Shown piece by piece: positions 27,661 through 39,348 of a stretch of DNA of 64,000 nt. The stretch covers positions 3,870,150 through 3,934,149 of the forward strand of contig NZ_CP044545.1 of the NCBI RefSeq assembly GCF_008935075.1, in the 5' to 3' direction. The number at the start of each line of letters is the position of its first letter. Positions within the stretch are counted from its first letter, which is position 1. The DNA comes from Pradoshia sp. D12. Its GTDB lineage: Bacteria > Bacillota > Bacilli > Bacillales > Pradoshiaceae. The notes beneath the pieces were generated by a model that saw nothing but the letters and a program-made list of their open reading frames with translations, was not told where the DNA came from and did no database searches. The position numbers and the translations under genes were made by a program.

Positions 27661-27687
27661 GCGCACAAATAAATGTGCGCTTTTTTG
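27661..27687 (+). terminator. Terminator of the regulator gene
   Basis: GCGCACA, AATAAA, TGTGCGC followed by six T's, directly after the stop codon. Confidence 0.9.
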
Positions 27688-27699
27688 TATGGTAAACTA

Positions 27700-27774
27700 A
27701 TTAGTAAAAATTTTAGTAAAATTAATTGACGTACTTTACTAATTTTTATTACAATAAAGTTGGATACGCTTTCA
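27700..27774 (+). promoter_or_regulatory. galK promoter with operators and cre
   Basis: -35 TTGACG (27726-27731), 18 bp, -10 TACAAT (27750-27755). Operator words ATTAGTAAA (27700-27708), TTTTAGTAAA (27711-27720) and inverted TTTACTAAT (27735-27743, in the spacer). A cre site on the minus strand, TGAAAGCGTATCCA (27774-27761), lies just after the -10. This gives substrate induction plus catabolite repression. Confidence 0.7.
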
Positions 27775-27865
27775 AAAAAAGGAAATATACTCTCGTTAAA
27801 AAGCAAACTGTTCGATTCACTAATTATAAAAAGCTTTACCTAAAATTTAGAGGGAAGTGACCAAT

Positions 27866-29056
27866 ATGGACCATCAAAAACTATTATCTGCATTTCACAG
27901 TATATTCTCAGGCAGTATGAATGATAAGGTTCGTACCTTTTTTTCACCTGGCCGAATCAACCTAATCGGTGAGCATACTGATTACAATGGTGGGTATGTT
28001 TTCCCATCTGCCATCACCTATGGCACATATGGGTTAGTACGACTGCGTGGAGACCGCACTATTCGGCTATATTCACTGAATTTCAAAGAGGTCGGGATAA
28101 TTGAATTTTCTTTAGATGATCTGGATTATGACCCATCCCATCAATGGGCGAACTATCCTAAGGGAGTACTTCGATATATAGCCGAGAATGGAAATAATCT
28201 GCCGAACGGCCTTGATATTCTCATATACGGCAATATTCCAAATGGAGCTGGCCTTTCTTCCTCTGCTTCACTTGAAGTTTTAATCGGTGTAATGGTAAAT
28301 GAAGTCTTTCAATTAAAGATAGACCGTATCGAGTTAGTAAAAATTGGTCAAAAGGTGGAAAACCAGTTTATTGGAGTAAACTCCGGTATTATGGACCAGT
28401 TTGCAATTGGAATGGGAAAAGCAAAATCAGCTATATTGCTTGATTGCCAGACTTTAAGCTATGAATATGCCCCATTTGATATAGCAGATCACCAGATTGT
28501 CATCATGAATACGAATAAACGAAGAGAACTGGCAGATTCAAAATATAATGAACGGCGAAGCGAATGTGAAGCAGCGCTTGCAAGACTGCAAACAGCAACT
28601 GATATATCCTCCCTTGGAGAACTATCTATCGATCTTTTTGATCAACATAAAGCTGTCATTGCCGATTCCACACTTGAAAAACGGGCACGCCATGCAGTTT
28701 ATGAAAATGAACGCACAAAAAAAGCCTTTCAAGCCTTACAGGATGGTAATTTAGTCCAATTCGGTATCTATATGAACGAGTCCCATATTTCACTTCGGGA
28801 TGATTACGAGGTAACCGGACCGGAACTCGACGCATTAGTGGAGGCAGCCTGGCAGCAAGAAGGTACCGTTGGCTCTAGAATGACGGGGGCCGGTTTTGGC
28901 GGCTGTGCGATTGCATTGGTTCAATCAGCTCATATCGAACGTTTTATTCAGGAAGTCGGCGATGCGTACAAACAAACAATCGGTTATGAGGCAGACTTTT
29001 ATGTTGCCAGCATTGGTGATGGAACAAAGGAAATTATAACGGAGGCGATTGTATGA
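27866..29056 (+). CDS. galK: Galactokinase
   Basis: A 396-residue GHMP kinase that phosphorylates galactose at C1. The galactokinase signature [20 protein letters not shown] (residues about 29-48), the ATP motif [12 protein letters not shown] and the C-terminal [17 protein letters not shown] are intact. ATG 27866 is used rather than the in-frame GTG at 27857, because AGAGGGAAG is then correctly spaced. Stop and galE start overlap by ATGA. First gene of galKET. Confidence 0.97.
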   Translation: MDHQKLLSAFHSIFSGSMNDKVRTFFSPGRINLIGEHTDYNGGYVFPSAITYGTYGLVRLRGDRTIRLYSLNFKEVGIIEFSLDDLDYDPSHQWANYPKGVLRYIAENGNNLPNGLDILIYGNIPNGAGLSSSASLEVLIGVMVNEVFQLKIDRIELVKIGQKVENQFIGVNSGIMDQFAIGMGKAKSAILLDCQTLSYEYAPFDIADHQIVIMNTNKRRELADSKYNERRSECEAALARLQTATDISSLGELSIDLFDQHKAVIADSTLEKRARHAVYENERTKKAFQALQDGNLVQFGIYMNESHISLRDDYEVTGPELDALVEAAWQQEGTVGSRMTGAGFGGCAIALVQSAHIERFIQEVGDAYKQTIGYEADFYVASIGDGTKEIITEAIV

Positions 29057-30045
29057 GTACACTAGTTCTTGGTGGGGCTGGTTATATTGGTTCCCATGCC
29101 GTATACCAACTACTCGACGAAGGTTACGACACAGTGGTGGTTGATAATTTACAAACAGGCCATAAAGGAGCCATACATCCAAAGGCAAGATTTTATCAAG
29201 GAGATATTCGAGACAAGGACTTTTTACGCGAAGTTTTTACGAAGGAAAAGGTAGACGCTGTACTTCATTTTGCTGCCTATTCACTTGTTGGAGAATCTAT
29301 GGAAAAGCCGCTCGAGTATTTCCGTAATAATGTATATGGAACACAAGTACTGCTTGAAGTGATGAACGAGTTCAATGTTAAGCATATTGTCTTCTCCTCT
29401 ACCGCAGCTACATATGGAGAGCAGGAACAAACACCGATTACGGAAGAAATGCAGACAAATCCAACGAATGCCTACGGTGAAACAAAACTGACGATGGAGA
29501 AATTGATGAAGTGGTGTGATACAGCCTACGGCATGAATTATGTGTCGCTCCGTTATTTTAACGTTGCCGGTGCCCGTTCAACCGGGGAAATTGGTGAAGA
29601 CCATCATCCGGAAACACATTTAATTCCAGTAGTACTTCAAGTAGCATTAGGACAGCGAGAATCGATTTCCATTTTCGGAGAGGATTATCCAACGGAGGAT
29701 GGCACATGTATCCGTGATTATATTCATGTTGAGGACTTAATTGATGCTCATATTTTAGCATTGAAGTATCTTCAAAACGGTGGAGAAAGTAATATCTTTA
29801 ACCTTGGCAGCAGCAATGGATTTTCAGTCAAGGAGATTGTCGAAGCAGCCAGAGCTATAACAGACCACGAGCTTCCCGCTAAAATCGCCCCTAAAAGATC
29901 CGGTGATCCAAGTACGCTAATTGCCTCTTCTGAAAAAGCCGGGCGCATTTTGGGCTGGAGACCAAAACGGACGTCCATCCAAAATATTATTACCGATGCC
30001 TGGAAATGGCATCAGGCCCATCCAAACGGCTATGGAGATAAGTAA
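29053..30045 (+). CDS. galE: UDP-glucose 4-epimerase
   Basis: A 330-residue short-chain dehydrogenase-type epimerase interconverting UDP-galactose and UDP-glucose. The NAD motif GGAGYIGSH at the N-terminus, catalytic Ser in [15 protein letters not shown] (Tyr and Lys) and the conserved RYFNVAGA are present. It starts inside the galK stop. Confidence 0.96.
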   Translation: MSTLVLGGAGYIGSHAVYQLLDEGYDTVVVDNLQTGHKGAIHPKARFYQGDIRDKDFLREVFTKEKVDAVLHFAAYSLVGESMEKPLEYFRNNVYGTQVLLEVMNEFNVKHIVFSSTAATYGEQEQTPITEEMQTNPTNAYGETKLTMEKLMKWCDTAYGMNYVSLRYFNVAGARSTGEIGEDHHPETHLIPVVLQVALGQRESISIFGEDYPTEDGTCIRDYIHVEDLIDAHILALKYLQNGGESNIFNLGSSNGFSVKEIVEAARAITDHELPAKIAPKRSGDPSTLIASSEKAGRILGWRPKRTSIQNIITDAWKWHQAHPNGYGDK

Positions 30046-30077
30046 CCTAGTTAAATCGATTAAAAGGAGAAGATATC

Positions 30078-31565
30078 ATGGAGATCTATGCAGCAGTTCA
30101 ACACCTTTTGAATCAGGCTAAAAGATTACAAATGCTTGATTCAGCAGATGAAATATACGCCAGAAATCAGATATTGTCACTGCTTCATTTAGATGGCTTT
30201 TCGAAACATCCAGTAAAGAACGAGCTGTCGATCCCAGATTTATTGGATGTTATCGCTGATTATGCTGTTAAAACTAGCATTATTGAGGATTTAATAGTCA
30301 ATAAAGATATTTTAAAGGCCAAGATAATGAATGTATTTATGCCAAGACCTTCAGAGCTAAATTACACTTTTTATCAAAAGTATAAAGAATGCCCTGAGGA
30401 AGCAACCAAGTATTTTTATGAGTTAAGCCAGAATAGCAATTATATCCAAACTAAACAGATTGCGAAAAATATCAGCTACACGGTTGATACGGATTATGGG
30501 GAACTGGACATAACAATTAATTTATCAAAGCCTGAAAAGGATCCTAAACAAATCGCATTGGAGCGCGAGATGAAGCCTGCTACATCTAATTATCCAACTT
30601 GTCTCCTTTGTATTGAGAATGAAGGATACGCAGGACGGTTAAATCATCCTGCCAGGTCCAACCATCGTATGGTCCACATTCCACTCGGGGAAGAATCATG
30701 GTATTTACAGTACTCACCATACGTATATTATAACGAGCATTGCATTCTGTTATCGGAACAACATCGTGATATGAAAATTAATTTCCATACGTTCACCAAT
30801 TTGCTGATGTTTGTTAAAAAGTTTCCGCATTATTTCTTGGGATCTAATGCCGATATCCCTATTGTAGGGGGATCTATTTTAACCCATGACCATTATCAAG
30901 GCGGACGATATGAGTTCGCAATGGCCCGAGCGAAGGAAGAAGGGACTTTTTCAATTAAAGGGTTCCCTTCTATTTCTGCAAATATCGTGAAATGGCCTAT
31001 GTCCGTAATTCGTATAAAAGGAGTTCGTCTGGAGGAAGTTGCAGGCGCAGCTGATCGGATACTCAAAAAATGGATTCACTATAGTGATCCATCAGTTAAT
31101 CTTGTAGCCTATTCCGGAGATACCCGTCACAACACCATAACACCGATTGCAAGAATGCGAGATGGCCAATTTGAGCTTGATCTTGTTCTTCGCAATAATC
31201 GAACAAGTGAAGAGCATCCATTAGGAATCTTTCACCCTCACCAGGATGTTCACCATATCAAAAAAGAGAATATTGGTTTAATAGAAGTTATGGGTCTTGC
31301 TGTATTACCTGCCCGCTTACAAAAGGAGCTTATTGAGGTTGAAAAATATCTGCTCAATCAACGCAATGAAGTGGCAGATTATCACCAAGCCTGGGCTGAA
31401 GATCTAAAAGTAGTTAACGGGAAAGAAATTACTTCTGAATCTGTAAAAATGATTATCTCTCAGGCAGTCGGTTCCAAATTCCTGAGATGTTTAGAGGATG
31501 CCGGTGTATTTAAACGGACCCATGAAGGAAATCAAGCATTCAAACGATTTATCGATATACTCTAA
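30078..31565 (+). CDS. galT: Galactose-1-phosphate uridylyltransferase, Firmicutes type
   Basis: A 495-residue class II GalT, as found in Firmicutes, not related in overall sequence to the shorter E. coli type. Family stretches are HYQGGRYEFAMARA, GDTRHNTITPIARM and the EEHPLGIFHPHQDVHHIKKE block. It completes the Leloir pathway with galK and galE. AAAGGAG is 8 bases before the ATG. A terminator follows. Confidence 0.95.
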   Translation: MEIYAAVQHLLNQAKRLQMLDSADEIYARNQILSLLHLDGFSKHPVKNELSIPDLLDVIADYAVKTSIIEDLIVNKDILKAKIMNVFMPRPSELNYTFYQKYKECPEEATKYFYELSQNSNYIQTKQIAKNISYTVDTDYGELDITINLSKPEKDPKQIALEREMKPATSNYPTCLLCIENEGYAGRLNHPARSNHRMVHIPLGEESWYLQYSPYVYYNEHCILLSEQHRDMKINFHTFTNLLMFVKKFPHYFLGSNADIPIVGGSILTHDHYQGGRYEFAMARAKEEGTFSIKGFPSISANIVKWPMSVIRIKGVRLEEVAGAADRILKKWIHYSDPSVNLVAYSGDTRHNTITPIARMRDGQFELDLVLRNNRTSEEHPLGIFHPHQDVHHIKKENIGLIEVMGLAVLPARLQKELIEVEKYLLNQRNEVADYHQAWAEDLKVVNGKEITSESVKMIISQAVGSKFLRCLEDAGVFKRTHEGNQAFKRFIDIL

Positions 31566-31594
31566 CCGTAAAAGAACTTAGTTAGAAGAGAAAA

Positions 31595-31624
31595 AAGAAG
31601 GCAGATTTACGCCTTCTTTCTTCA
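31595..31624 (+). terminator. Terminator of galKET
   Basis: AGAAGGC, eight-base loop, GCCTTCT followed by TTCTTC. A's precede the stem, so it can also serve the convergent dehydrogenase gene. Confidence 0.75.
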
Positions 31625-31654
31625 TTCCATTCATCTATACCAGTTTACGATTCC

Positions 31655-32380
31655 TTAAAATGGATTTGTTGCAATAAAACTTGCCGTTTTCACGTAAACA
31701 CGAGGGTTCAATTTTAATTGGTCGACTATAAATTCTGCAAGATCCTCAGGCTGAATGAATTTTGAATCGTTATTCTCTTTAATTAAATCGAGGTCGAGAG
31801 CCAAATCTGTAGCAACTGTACTTGGTGTCAAAGCTGATACCCGAATATTATTCCGGCGAACTTCCTGCGCAAGTGATTCGGTAAAGCCAATCACCGCGAA
31901 TTTTGAAGCACTGTAAGCACTGGATGTAGCTGCCCCATTTAATCCATTAGTGGAAGAGACATTGATAATATCTCCCCCATTTTTTTCTATTAGTTGAGGA
32001 AGTACAGCTCGTGTCACGTAATAAGTACCCATTAGGTTTATATCTATAATCCTTTTCCATTCCTCCGGATCCATCTCCGAAACTGTTCCGAATGTTGCAA
32101 TTCCTGCATTATTTATCAAAATATCAGCAGTGCCTAAATTCTTGGTTAACACTTCAATTGCTGCTTCTACCTGTTCCTTTGATGAAATATCAGCTGTTGC
32201 ATAAGATACTTTTACGCCTAAACCTTCTATTTCAGCAGCTGCCTTTTTAAGATTTTCCTCTGACCTTGCAAGCAAACCAACGTTTACACCCTCTTTAGCC
32301 AGTGCAATTGCTGTCGCTCTACCAATCCCTCTGGCTCCGCCAGTGATAAACGCAATCTTTCCCTTTAATGTCTGTGCCAT
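31655..32380 (-). CDS. Short-chain dehydrogenase/reductase (FabG-like)
   Basis: A 241-residue classical SDR with TGGARGIGRA (NADP-binding), NNAG, catalytic Ser in INVSST, and YSASK (Tyr/Lys). The sequence is typical of the 3-oxoacyl-ACP-reductase-like group, but it stands alone, away from fatty-acid genes, so the substrate is unknown. AAAGGAG lies upstream of the ATG. Confidence 0.88.
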   Translation of the reverse strand: MAQTLKGKIAFITGGARGIGRATAIALAKEGVNVGLLARSEENLKKAAAEIEGLGVKVSYATADISSKEQVEAAIEVLTKNLGTADILINNAGIATFGTVSEMDPEEWKRIIDINLMGTYYVTRAVLPQLIEKNGGDIINVSSTNGLNGAATSSAYSASKFAVIGFTESLAQEVRRNNIRVSALTPSTVATDLALDLDLIKENNDSKFIQPEDLAEFIVDQLKLNPRVYVKTASFIATNPF

Positions 32381-32662
32381 AATTAGAAGCTCCTTTCCAA
32401 ATCAACCTTGAAGTTCTCTTTCTCAGTATAATACGCAGCAGTTAATAAGACTAAAGGTATGCACCCGAGCTTCCTACCTATAACGCCAATTATATCAATA
32501 AGACAAATCTCATAGTCCAAAGTTTGAATTTCTTGCATTCACCTTTCTGGGCAATGACACATAAATTGTATAGGAAGCGTCAGGATTATTTATGATGATT
32601 TTATCATTTATGATTAACCGTAAAGACTATAAAACTTAGTTTTTCAGGAAAGGAATAATGCC

Positions 32663-33151
32663 GTGAATTTTATGTCATTTCGAGGTATTGTAACCGACAT
32701 GAATGATTTTATGATAGGACAAAACGGGGAATCAGAGGGCTGTTTTAAACAACTTACAGTTGAAGATGGGAATAACGGAATAGTTAATTTCATCATATCA
32801 CCGACTACTTACTTCGTAGAACAGGCAATTGTGGGCCTCGGTGATAAAATTACTGGTTATTATGATGGGGATGTACCAGTACCATTGATCTATCCGCCAC
32901 AATATCGGGCTCTTATCGTTGTTAAGGAATATAACGATCAAAATGTTAAAGCAGATTATTTTAACAACCAACTGGTAAGCCGTGATGGTCAATTACAATT
33001 AAACCCCTCCCCTTACACTCCTATCATTTTAAGAAATGGGCAGCCATTTTCAAAAAATATCGGAAATCGGAATCTCATTGTCATCTATGGACCAGCTACA
33101 AAAAGCATCCCTGCCCAAACGACCCCCTATCGGATTATTGTTTGGTGCTAA
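32663..33151 (+). CDS. Unknown 162-residue protein
   Basis: A soluble protein of unknown family. The first 90 residues look like a beta-rich, possibly OB-type fold (FRGIVTDMNDFMIG, GIVNFIISPTTYFVEQ, GDKITGYYDG). The last part (PIILRNGQPFSKNIGNRNLIVIYGPATKSIP) resembles a second small beta domain. GTG 32663 is 8 bases from AAAGGA; ATG 32672 is too far. It is a single gene. Confidence 0.6.
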   Translation: MNFMSFRGIVTDMNDFMIGQNGESEGCFKQLTVEDGNNGIVNFIISPTTYFVEQAIVGLGDKITGYYDGDVPVPLIYPPQYRALIVVKEYNDQNVKADYFNNQLVSRDGQLQLNPSPYTPIILRNGQPFSKNIGNRNLIVIYGPATKSIPAQTTPYRIIVWC

Positions 33152-35090
<1,939 letters not shown>

Positions 35091-35237
35091 CATTTTATTT
35101 TATGAGATATCATAATGGCCTCGCCCCTTATTGTTATCCTTATCTGATATGACTTCGGTTGGTATAGGCAAAGACACGCCAAAAGTCTATATCCAAGGTT
35201 ACTTCAATAACTATATAAGATAAGATAAGATGAATAC

Positions 35238-35273
35238 AAAAAGGATGTCTCTTAAGGCCAGACATCCTTTTTG
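35238..35273 (+). terminator. Terminator downstream of gdhA
   Basis: AAAAAGGATGTCT and AGACATCCTTTTT form a 13-bp stem. It lies 150 bases after the stop; the intervening sequence (35091-35237) shows no gene and contains a short AAGAT triple repeat at 35219-35234. Confidence 0.88.
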
Positions 35274-35416
35274 CTTGAGTTATAATTCCGTAAGACTATG
35301 TGTTTTTCGTATTTTATAAGAATATCACTTTAAAATATATAAGTAAGCTTTTTACAACCAGGCCAGGTGCTAAAGTTGCGAAATTCCGCTTATGAAAAGA
35401 TCTTCTATTTATATAC

Positions 35417-36049
35417 TCAAGTCGTTATTAATTGGTCCTTTTGCTTAAGAAGATAGGCCATCAGCTTCTTACATTGAGGAATGGAAAAGCCTAAAATGGG
35501 ACCCAATCCAAACGCAATGAACAAGGTTCCAATCCCAACAGGACCTCCTAACATCCAACCAATGAGAAAAACGATAACTTCAATTCCATTTCTGACCAAC
35601 GGGATACTCCATCCCATTTTTTCAACAATTAATAACATAAAGCTGTCTCTAGGGCCTGCTCCAAAATCGGCAGAAACGTATAATCCAATACCATATCCCA
35701 TTAAAATAACACCTATGATAAAGGCAATTGTTGCTCCTGCTAAATTATCAATACTAGGTAACATCCAATTAAAAAGATCAATAAATAAACCAAGCAACAT
35801 CATATTCAGAAAGGACCCTATTTGGGGCCATGCTTTATTGAAAATTGAACTGATGAACAAAAGCAATAGACCACTAATGATCGACCAAGTTCCTATAGTG
35901 AATCCGAATTTAGTAAATAGTCCATAATGAAAAACATCCCATGGTCCAATCCCTAAAAACTTTCCTTTAATTGTTAGTGCTATACCAAATGCTAATACCA
36001 ATAATCCGAGAATAAAAACAGACCAGCGTAACACCCATTTCCTCTTCAT
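35417..36049 (-). CDS. YczE/YyaS/YitT-family membrane protein
   Basis: A 210-residue membrane protein with five or six helices and conserved glycines in IKGKFLGIGPWDVFHYGL and YVSADFGAGPRDSFM, the internal repeat that marks this family. YczE in B. subtilis affects surfactin and other processes indirectly; the molecular role is unknown. It is a single gene. Confidence 0.82.
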   Translation of the reverse strand: MKRKWVLRWSVFILGLLVLAFGIALTIKGKFLGIGPWDVFHYGLFTKFGFTIGTWSIISGLLLLFISSIFNKAWPQIGSFLNMMLLGLFIDLFNWMLPSIDNLAGATIAFIIGVILMGYGIGLYVSADFGAGPRDSFMLLIVEKMGWSIPLVRNGIEVIVFLIGWMLGGPVGIGTLFIAFGLGPILGFSIPQCKKLMAYLLKQKDQLITT

Positions 36050-36303
36050 AACTCTGTCCCTCTAACTTATATTTTATTTTTTTACTATAACATTAAAGCA
36101 GGACAGAATACATAATTTATATTTTCTGAAATATAACCTAAAACAATTAAAAGTAAATCATCTTTTTGTAACCCTTCTTAATTCCTTAATTCCCATATGC
36201 CAACCAATCTTTTCATACTAAAGGAAGTTATTGATCTTTAACTATGACTGCTTCTTTTCATATACATTCCACAAGAAAAACATATTAAGATAAAACAAAC
36301 ACC

Positions 36304-36783
36304 TTACTTATGATATGGTTCCCCTCGATTAATCCGAAACGCGCGATACACCTGCTCCACTAAAATCAGCCTCATCAGCTGGTGAGGGAAGGTCATTTTC
36401 GAAAAAGACAGGGTGTCATTTGCTCTTTTCATTACATCTTTACTTAGTCCAAGCGATCCGCCAATGACAAAGGCTATCTTGCTTTTTCCGTAGGTGGCGA
36501 GTTTATCTATTGTTTCTGCAAGTTCTTCAGATGATTTCATTTTCCCCTCAATCGCCAAAGCAATAACATGAGTATCGTCAGAAATTTTTGCGAGGATTCG
36601 CTCTCCTTCTTTCGCCTTGACTTGCAGCATCTCCATCTCACTTAATGTTTCAGGTGCTTTCTCATCGGGTATTTCAATTATGTCTATTTTGGCATAGGCC
36701 GATAATCTTTTTACATATTCTCCGATACCCTGTTTTAAATATTTCTCCTTCAATTTACCTACAGTTATTATCGAGATATTCAC
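36304..36783 (-). CDS. rlmH: 23S rRNA pseudouridine-1915 N3-methyltransferase
   Basis: A 159-residue SPOUT methyltransferase that modifies helix 69 of 23S r[16 protein letters not shown] forms the AdoMet knot region, and the C-terminus [10 protein letters not shown] is family-typical. The last codons read CCATATCATAAGTAA, close to the site that SCC elements use in the staphylococcal orthologue (orfX). No inserted element is seen downstream. Two consensus DnaA boxes lie just upstream. Confidence 0.95.
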   Translation of the reverse strand: MNISIITVGKLKEKYLKQGIGEYVKRLSAYAKIDIIEIPDEKAPETLSEMEMLQVKAKEGERILAKISDDTHVIALAIEGKMKSSEELAETIDKLATYGKSKIAFVIGGSLGLSKDVMKRANDTLSFSKMTFPHQLMRLILVEQVYRAFRINRGEPYHK

Positions 36784-36808
36784 ATGTTACCCTCACTTTA
36801 CAAACATT

Positions 36809-36830
36809 TTATCCACAGGAGTTATCCACA
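36809..36830. promoter_or_regulatory. DnaA-box pair upstream of rlmH
   Basis: Two exact TTATCCACA boxes at 36809-36817 and 36822-36830 in the same orientation, with single-mismatch boxes nearby (TTGTCCACA 36894-36902). From memory, the rlmH (yydA) region is one of the few stable DnaA-binding clusters outside oriC in B. subtilis. Confidence 0.7.
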
Positions 36831-36866
36831 TATACACAACCATCGTCCACATATTGTGCCCGAATA

Positions 36867-37049
36867 TTAGTTCGCCACAATATATACAGCAGGTTGTCCA
36901 CAGTATTCACAGGTGAATTCATTAGAATTGTTAGTAACTTCTTTATTTTCTTCCTCTGAAATCATATTTATAAAAGGAGGGACTTCCGTCTCATCCACGA
37001 TTGTATCAAGTCCAACTTCTACATGATCTTTACAGCAATAAATTTTCAT
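36867..37049 (-). CDS. CxxH/CxxC zinc-ribbon-like small protein (BA_5709/YyzF family)
   Basis: A 60-residue protein with CCKDH near the N-terminus and CEYCG near the C-terminus, the metal-binding pair that defines this small family, always found near rlmH in bacilli. Function is unknown. The in-frame ATG at 37055 is only one base from AAGGAG; ATG 37049 is 7 bases away and is preferred. Confidence 0.85.
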   Translation of the reverse strand: MKIYCCKDHVEVGLDTIVDETEVPPFINMISEEENKEVTNNSNEFTCEYCGQPAVYIVAN

Positions 37050-37110
37050 ATTCATTCTCCTTTTCTTGTTGTCTTTTGTAATATCTGCTTCATTTTAAGC
37101 CCGCATATTT

Positions 37111-37140
37111 AAAGCAGGGAATTTGGAATCCCCTGCTTTC
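37111..37140 (-). terminator. Terminator of htrC
   Basis: AAAGCAGGG and CCCTGCTTT arms with near-complete pairing of the inner bases, just past the protease stop codon. Confidence 0.8.
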
Positions 37141-37153
37141 GTACCTAACTATA

Positions 37154-38353
37154 TCACATTTGGGCTTCAATCAATGTCATTTCGGTTGACGCTTTTTGTC
37201 CATTCCTATAGTATGTCACTTTCATTTTATCGCCAATCTGCTTATTTACATATAAATGTTTACGGAGCTCCGGAACATTAGCGATTTTCTTCCCATCCAG
37301 CTCCACAATGACATCGAACTCCTTTAACCCGGCTTTAGCAGCCGGAGAACCTGGTTCAATACTTGTAATGACGACACCTTCTGTCACACCAGTAGGTAAT
37401 TTCAATGTTTCCTGCCTCTGATAATTGGTCACTTCATTCAAGGAACGAAGACTAGTTCCCATATAAGCCCGTTTCACTTTTCCATGTGCCTCTAAATCCT
37501 CAATAATCGGTATAGCATAATTGCTTGGAATCGATAATCCAATTCCCTCAACGGATGACTCGGCTATTTTCATGGAGTTTATCCCAATCACTTGGCCGCC
37601 TATATTAATTAAAGCACCTCCGCTATTCCCTGGGTTAATCGCTGCATCTGTCTGAATAACCTCTGCATTCCAGTCCTCCACACCATCTGAATTCACATCA
37701 ATCGGTATAGTTCTGTTCAAACCCGAGATAATCCCTTGGGTCACGGATCCGGAGAAATTCAAACCTAGTGGATTACCAATTGCAATAACTGGTTCTCCGG
37801 CTTTTAATTTATCAGAATTACCAAATTCAGCAACTACATCAATACCCTTATCATCTATTTGGATAACAGCTAAATCTGTCCATATGTCGCTTCCTAAAAG
37901 TTCTGCCTTTGTTTTAGTACCATCAGCTAAAGTAACCTCTAAGGAAGATGCACCCTCCACCACATGATTATTGGTAACGATAAACGCTTTTCCATTCTCC
38001 TTTTTATAGATGACTCCTGAGCCTGTGCCTGCCTCCTGAGTTTCATTAAAAAAATCAGAGCCTTGGATATTTGTAATCCCGATTACCGCGTCTCCCGTTT
38101 TTTCAACAGCTTTAGTAACGTCAGTCGTCACATCCATAGAAACATTTTGAGTCAATTTGGATGCATCATTACCGTTATTTGTACTAGTATTCTGATTTAA
38201 TCCATTATTATTCAAGTTGCCTGTCAATAGAAGGACTAATAATGCACCAATAATAGCACCAATTAAACCAGAGAGAAAATAGCCTGCTTTACTTCCTTTT
38301 CGTTTAGTTTGCTGTTGTTCTGACTGATTATAATCTTGATCATAATAGCCCAT
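37154..38353 (-). CDS. htrC: Membrane-anchored HtrA-type serine protease
   Basis: A 399-residue protease of the DegP/HtrA class. A cytoplasmic tail is followed by one membrane segment (about residues 26-45) and an Asn/Thr-rich linker. The trypsin-like domain has catalytic His130 (TNNHVV), Asp160 (WTDLAV) and Ser244 (NPGNSGGAL), and one PDZ domain near residues 300-395 (PGSPAAKAGLKEFDVIVELDGKKI). It degrades misfolded exported proteins. It lies after walJ as in other bacilli, but a terminator separates them, so it has its own promoter in the 38354-38527 gap. Confidence 0.93.
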   Translation of the reverse strand: MGYYDQDYNQSEQQQTKRKGSKAGYFLSGLIGAIIGALLVLLLTGNLNNNGLNQNTSTNNGNDASKLTQNVSMDVTTDVTKAVEKTGDAVIGITNIQGSDFFNETQEAGTGSGVIYKKENGKAFIVTNNHVVEGASSLEVTLADGTKTKAELLGSDIWTDLAVIQIDDKGIDVVAEFGNSDKLKAGEPVIAIGNPLGLNFSGSVTQGIISGLNRTIPIDVNSDGVEDWNAEVIQTDAAINPGNSGGALINIGGQVIGINSMKIAESSVEGIGLSIPSNYAIPIIEDLEAHGKVKRAYMGTSLRSLNEVTNYQRQETLKLPTGVTEGVVITSIEPGSPAAKAGLKEFDVIVELDGKKIANVPELRKHLYVNKQIGDKMKVTYYRNGQKASTEMTLIEAQM

Positions 38354-38527
38354 TTGCCAACATTCCCTTCACTATTTACTTATGTAGGTCTAGTATTTGT
38401 TGTTTTCCATTTTATAAACAAAAACAGCATCGAAAGGAAATTCTTGTTGCAGAGTTTAATGATATGTTTAATAACTAGTGAGTATTCTCCAACCTTTACC
38501 AACATTATATATATTACCTAAAAAAAT

Positions 38528-38551
38528 AACAGAGGAAACCTCCTCTGTTAA
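38528..38551 (-). terminator. Terminator of the wal operon
   Basis: AACAGAGGA, GGTT, TCCTCTGTT on the minus strand followed by ATTTTTTT. The stem includes the walJ stop codon. Confidence 0.92.
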
Positions 38552-39342
38552 ACAAGTATTAATTCAGTTGGTTCGTTAGGATCCGTATCATACAGGCTAA
38601 ATTGCTCTCCCGCTCTGATCCCTTTTGTTTCAAGTGTTTGACTGACAGACATACGTGCCAGATCCTTCATATTATTGTCCTTACTTAAATGAGCCAGATA
38701 AAACCGTTTTGTACAGTCACCCGCAACTTCACTCATGGCTATAGCAGCATCCTCATTACAAACATGGCCTACATCGCTTAGTATCCGACGCTTTACACTC
38801 CATGGATATCGACCCATGCGGAGCATACTTACATCATGATTGCTCTCAAAGATGTACACATCTGCATTTTTAATAATGCCCTTCATTCGATCACTTACAT
38901 ACCCCGTATCTGTAATTGTCACCAGTTTCTTACCATCCTGGTGAAATACATAAAACATCGGCTCTGCCGCATCGTGCGAAACACCAAAGGACTCTACATC
39001 AAGGTTGCCAAATGACTTAACGGTCTCCATTCCAAATTCAAATTTTAAATCTGTAGGAATTTCGCCAATTAACCCATCCATTGCTCTCCATGTGTTGGCA
39101 TTTGCATAAATAGGCAGCTGATATTTACGAGCCATAATACCAAGCCCTTTTATATGGTCACTGTGCTCATGTGTCACAAAAATTCCTGATAAATCCTCAG
39201 GCCTTTTATCAATTTTATTTAATAGCTCGGTCATTTTTTTGCCGCTTAAACCAGCGTCCACTAAAAATGAATGCTCTCCTGATTCCACATAGAGTGAATT
39301 CCCCGTGCTTCCACTGGCTAGAACGCTAAATTTCATCGACAT
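38548..39342 (-). CDS. walJ: Metallo-beta-lactamase-fold nuclease WalJ (YycJ)
   Basis: A 264-residue MBL-fold protein. The metal motif THEHSDH is near residue 58, LVDAGLSG upstream, and further histidines lie in GHVCNED and [11 protein letters not shown]. WalJ orthologues are double-strand DNA exonucleases linked to mutation avoidance and the wal operon. It lies six bases after walI. Two close ATGs (39342 and 39336) are possible starts. Confidence 0.93.
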   Translation of the reverse strand: MSMKFSVLASGSTGNSLYVESGEHSFLVDAGLSGKKMTELLNKIDKRPEDLSGIFVTHEHSDHIKGLGIMARKYQLPIYANANTWRAMDGLIGEIPTDLKFEFGMETVKSFGNLDVESFGVSHDAAEPMFYVFHQDGKKLVTITDTGYVSDRMKGIIKNADVYIFESNHDVSMLRMGRYPWSVKRRILSDVGHVCNEDAAIAMSEVAGDCTKRFYLAHLSKDNNMKDLARMSVSQTLETKGIRAGEQFSLYDTDPNEPTELILV

Positions 39343-39348
39343 TCTTCC

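Noticed and set aside
35219..35234. AAGAT short tandem repeat
   Set aside because: Three copies only in an AT-rich spacer; no sign of phase-variable control of a gene.
36050..36303. SCC-like or other island downstream of rlmH
   Set aside because: Only 250 AT-rich bases before the next gene, with no direct repeat of the rlmH end and no recombinase.
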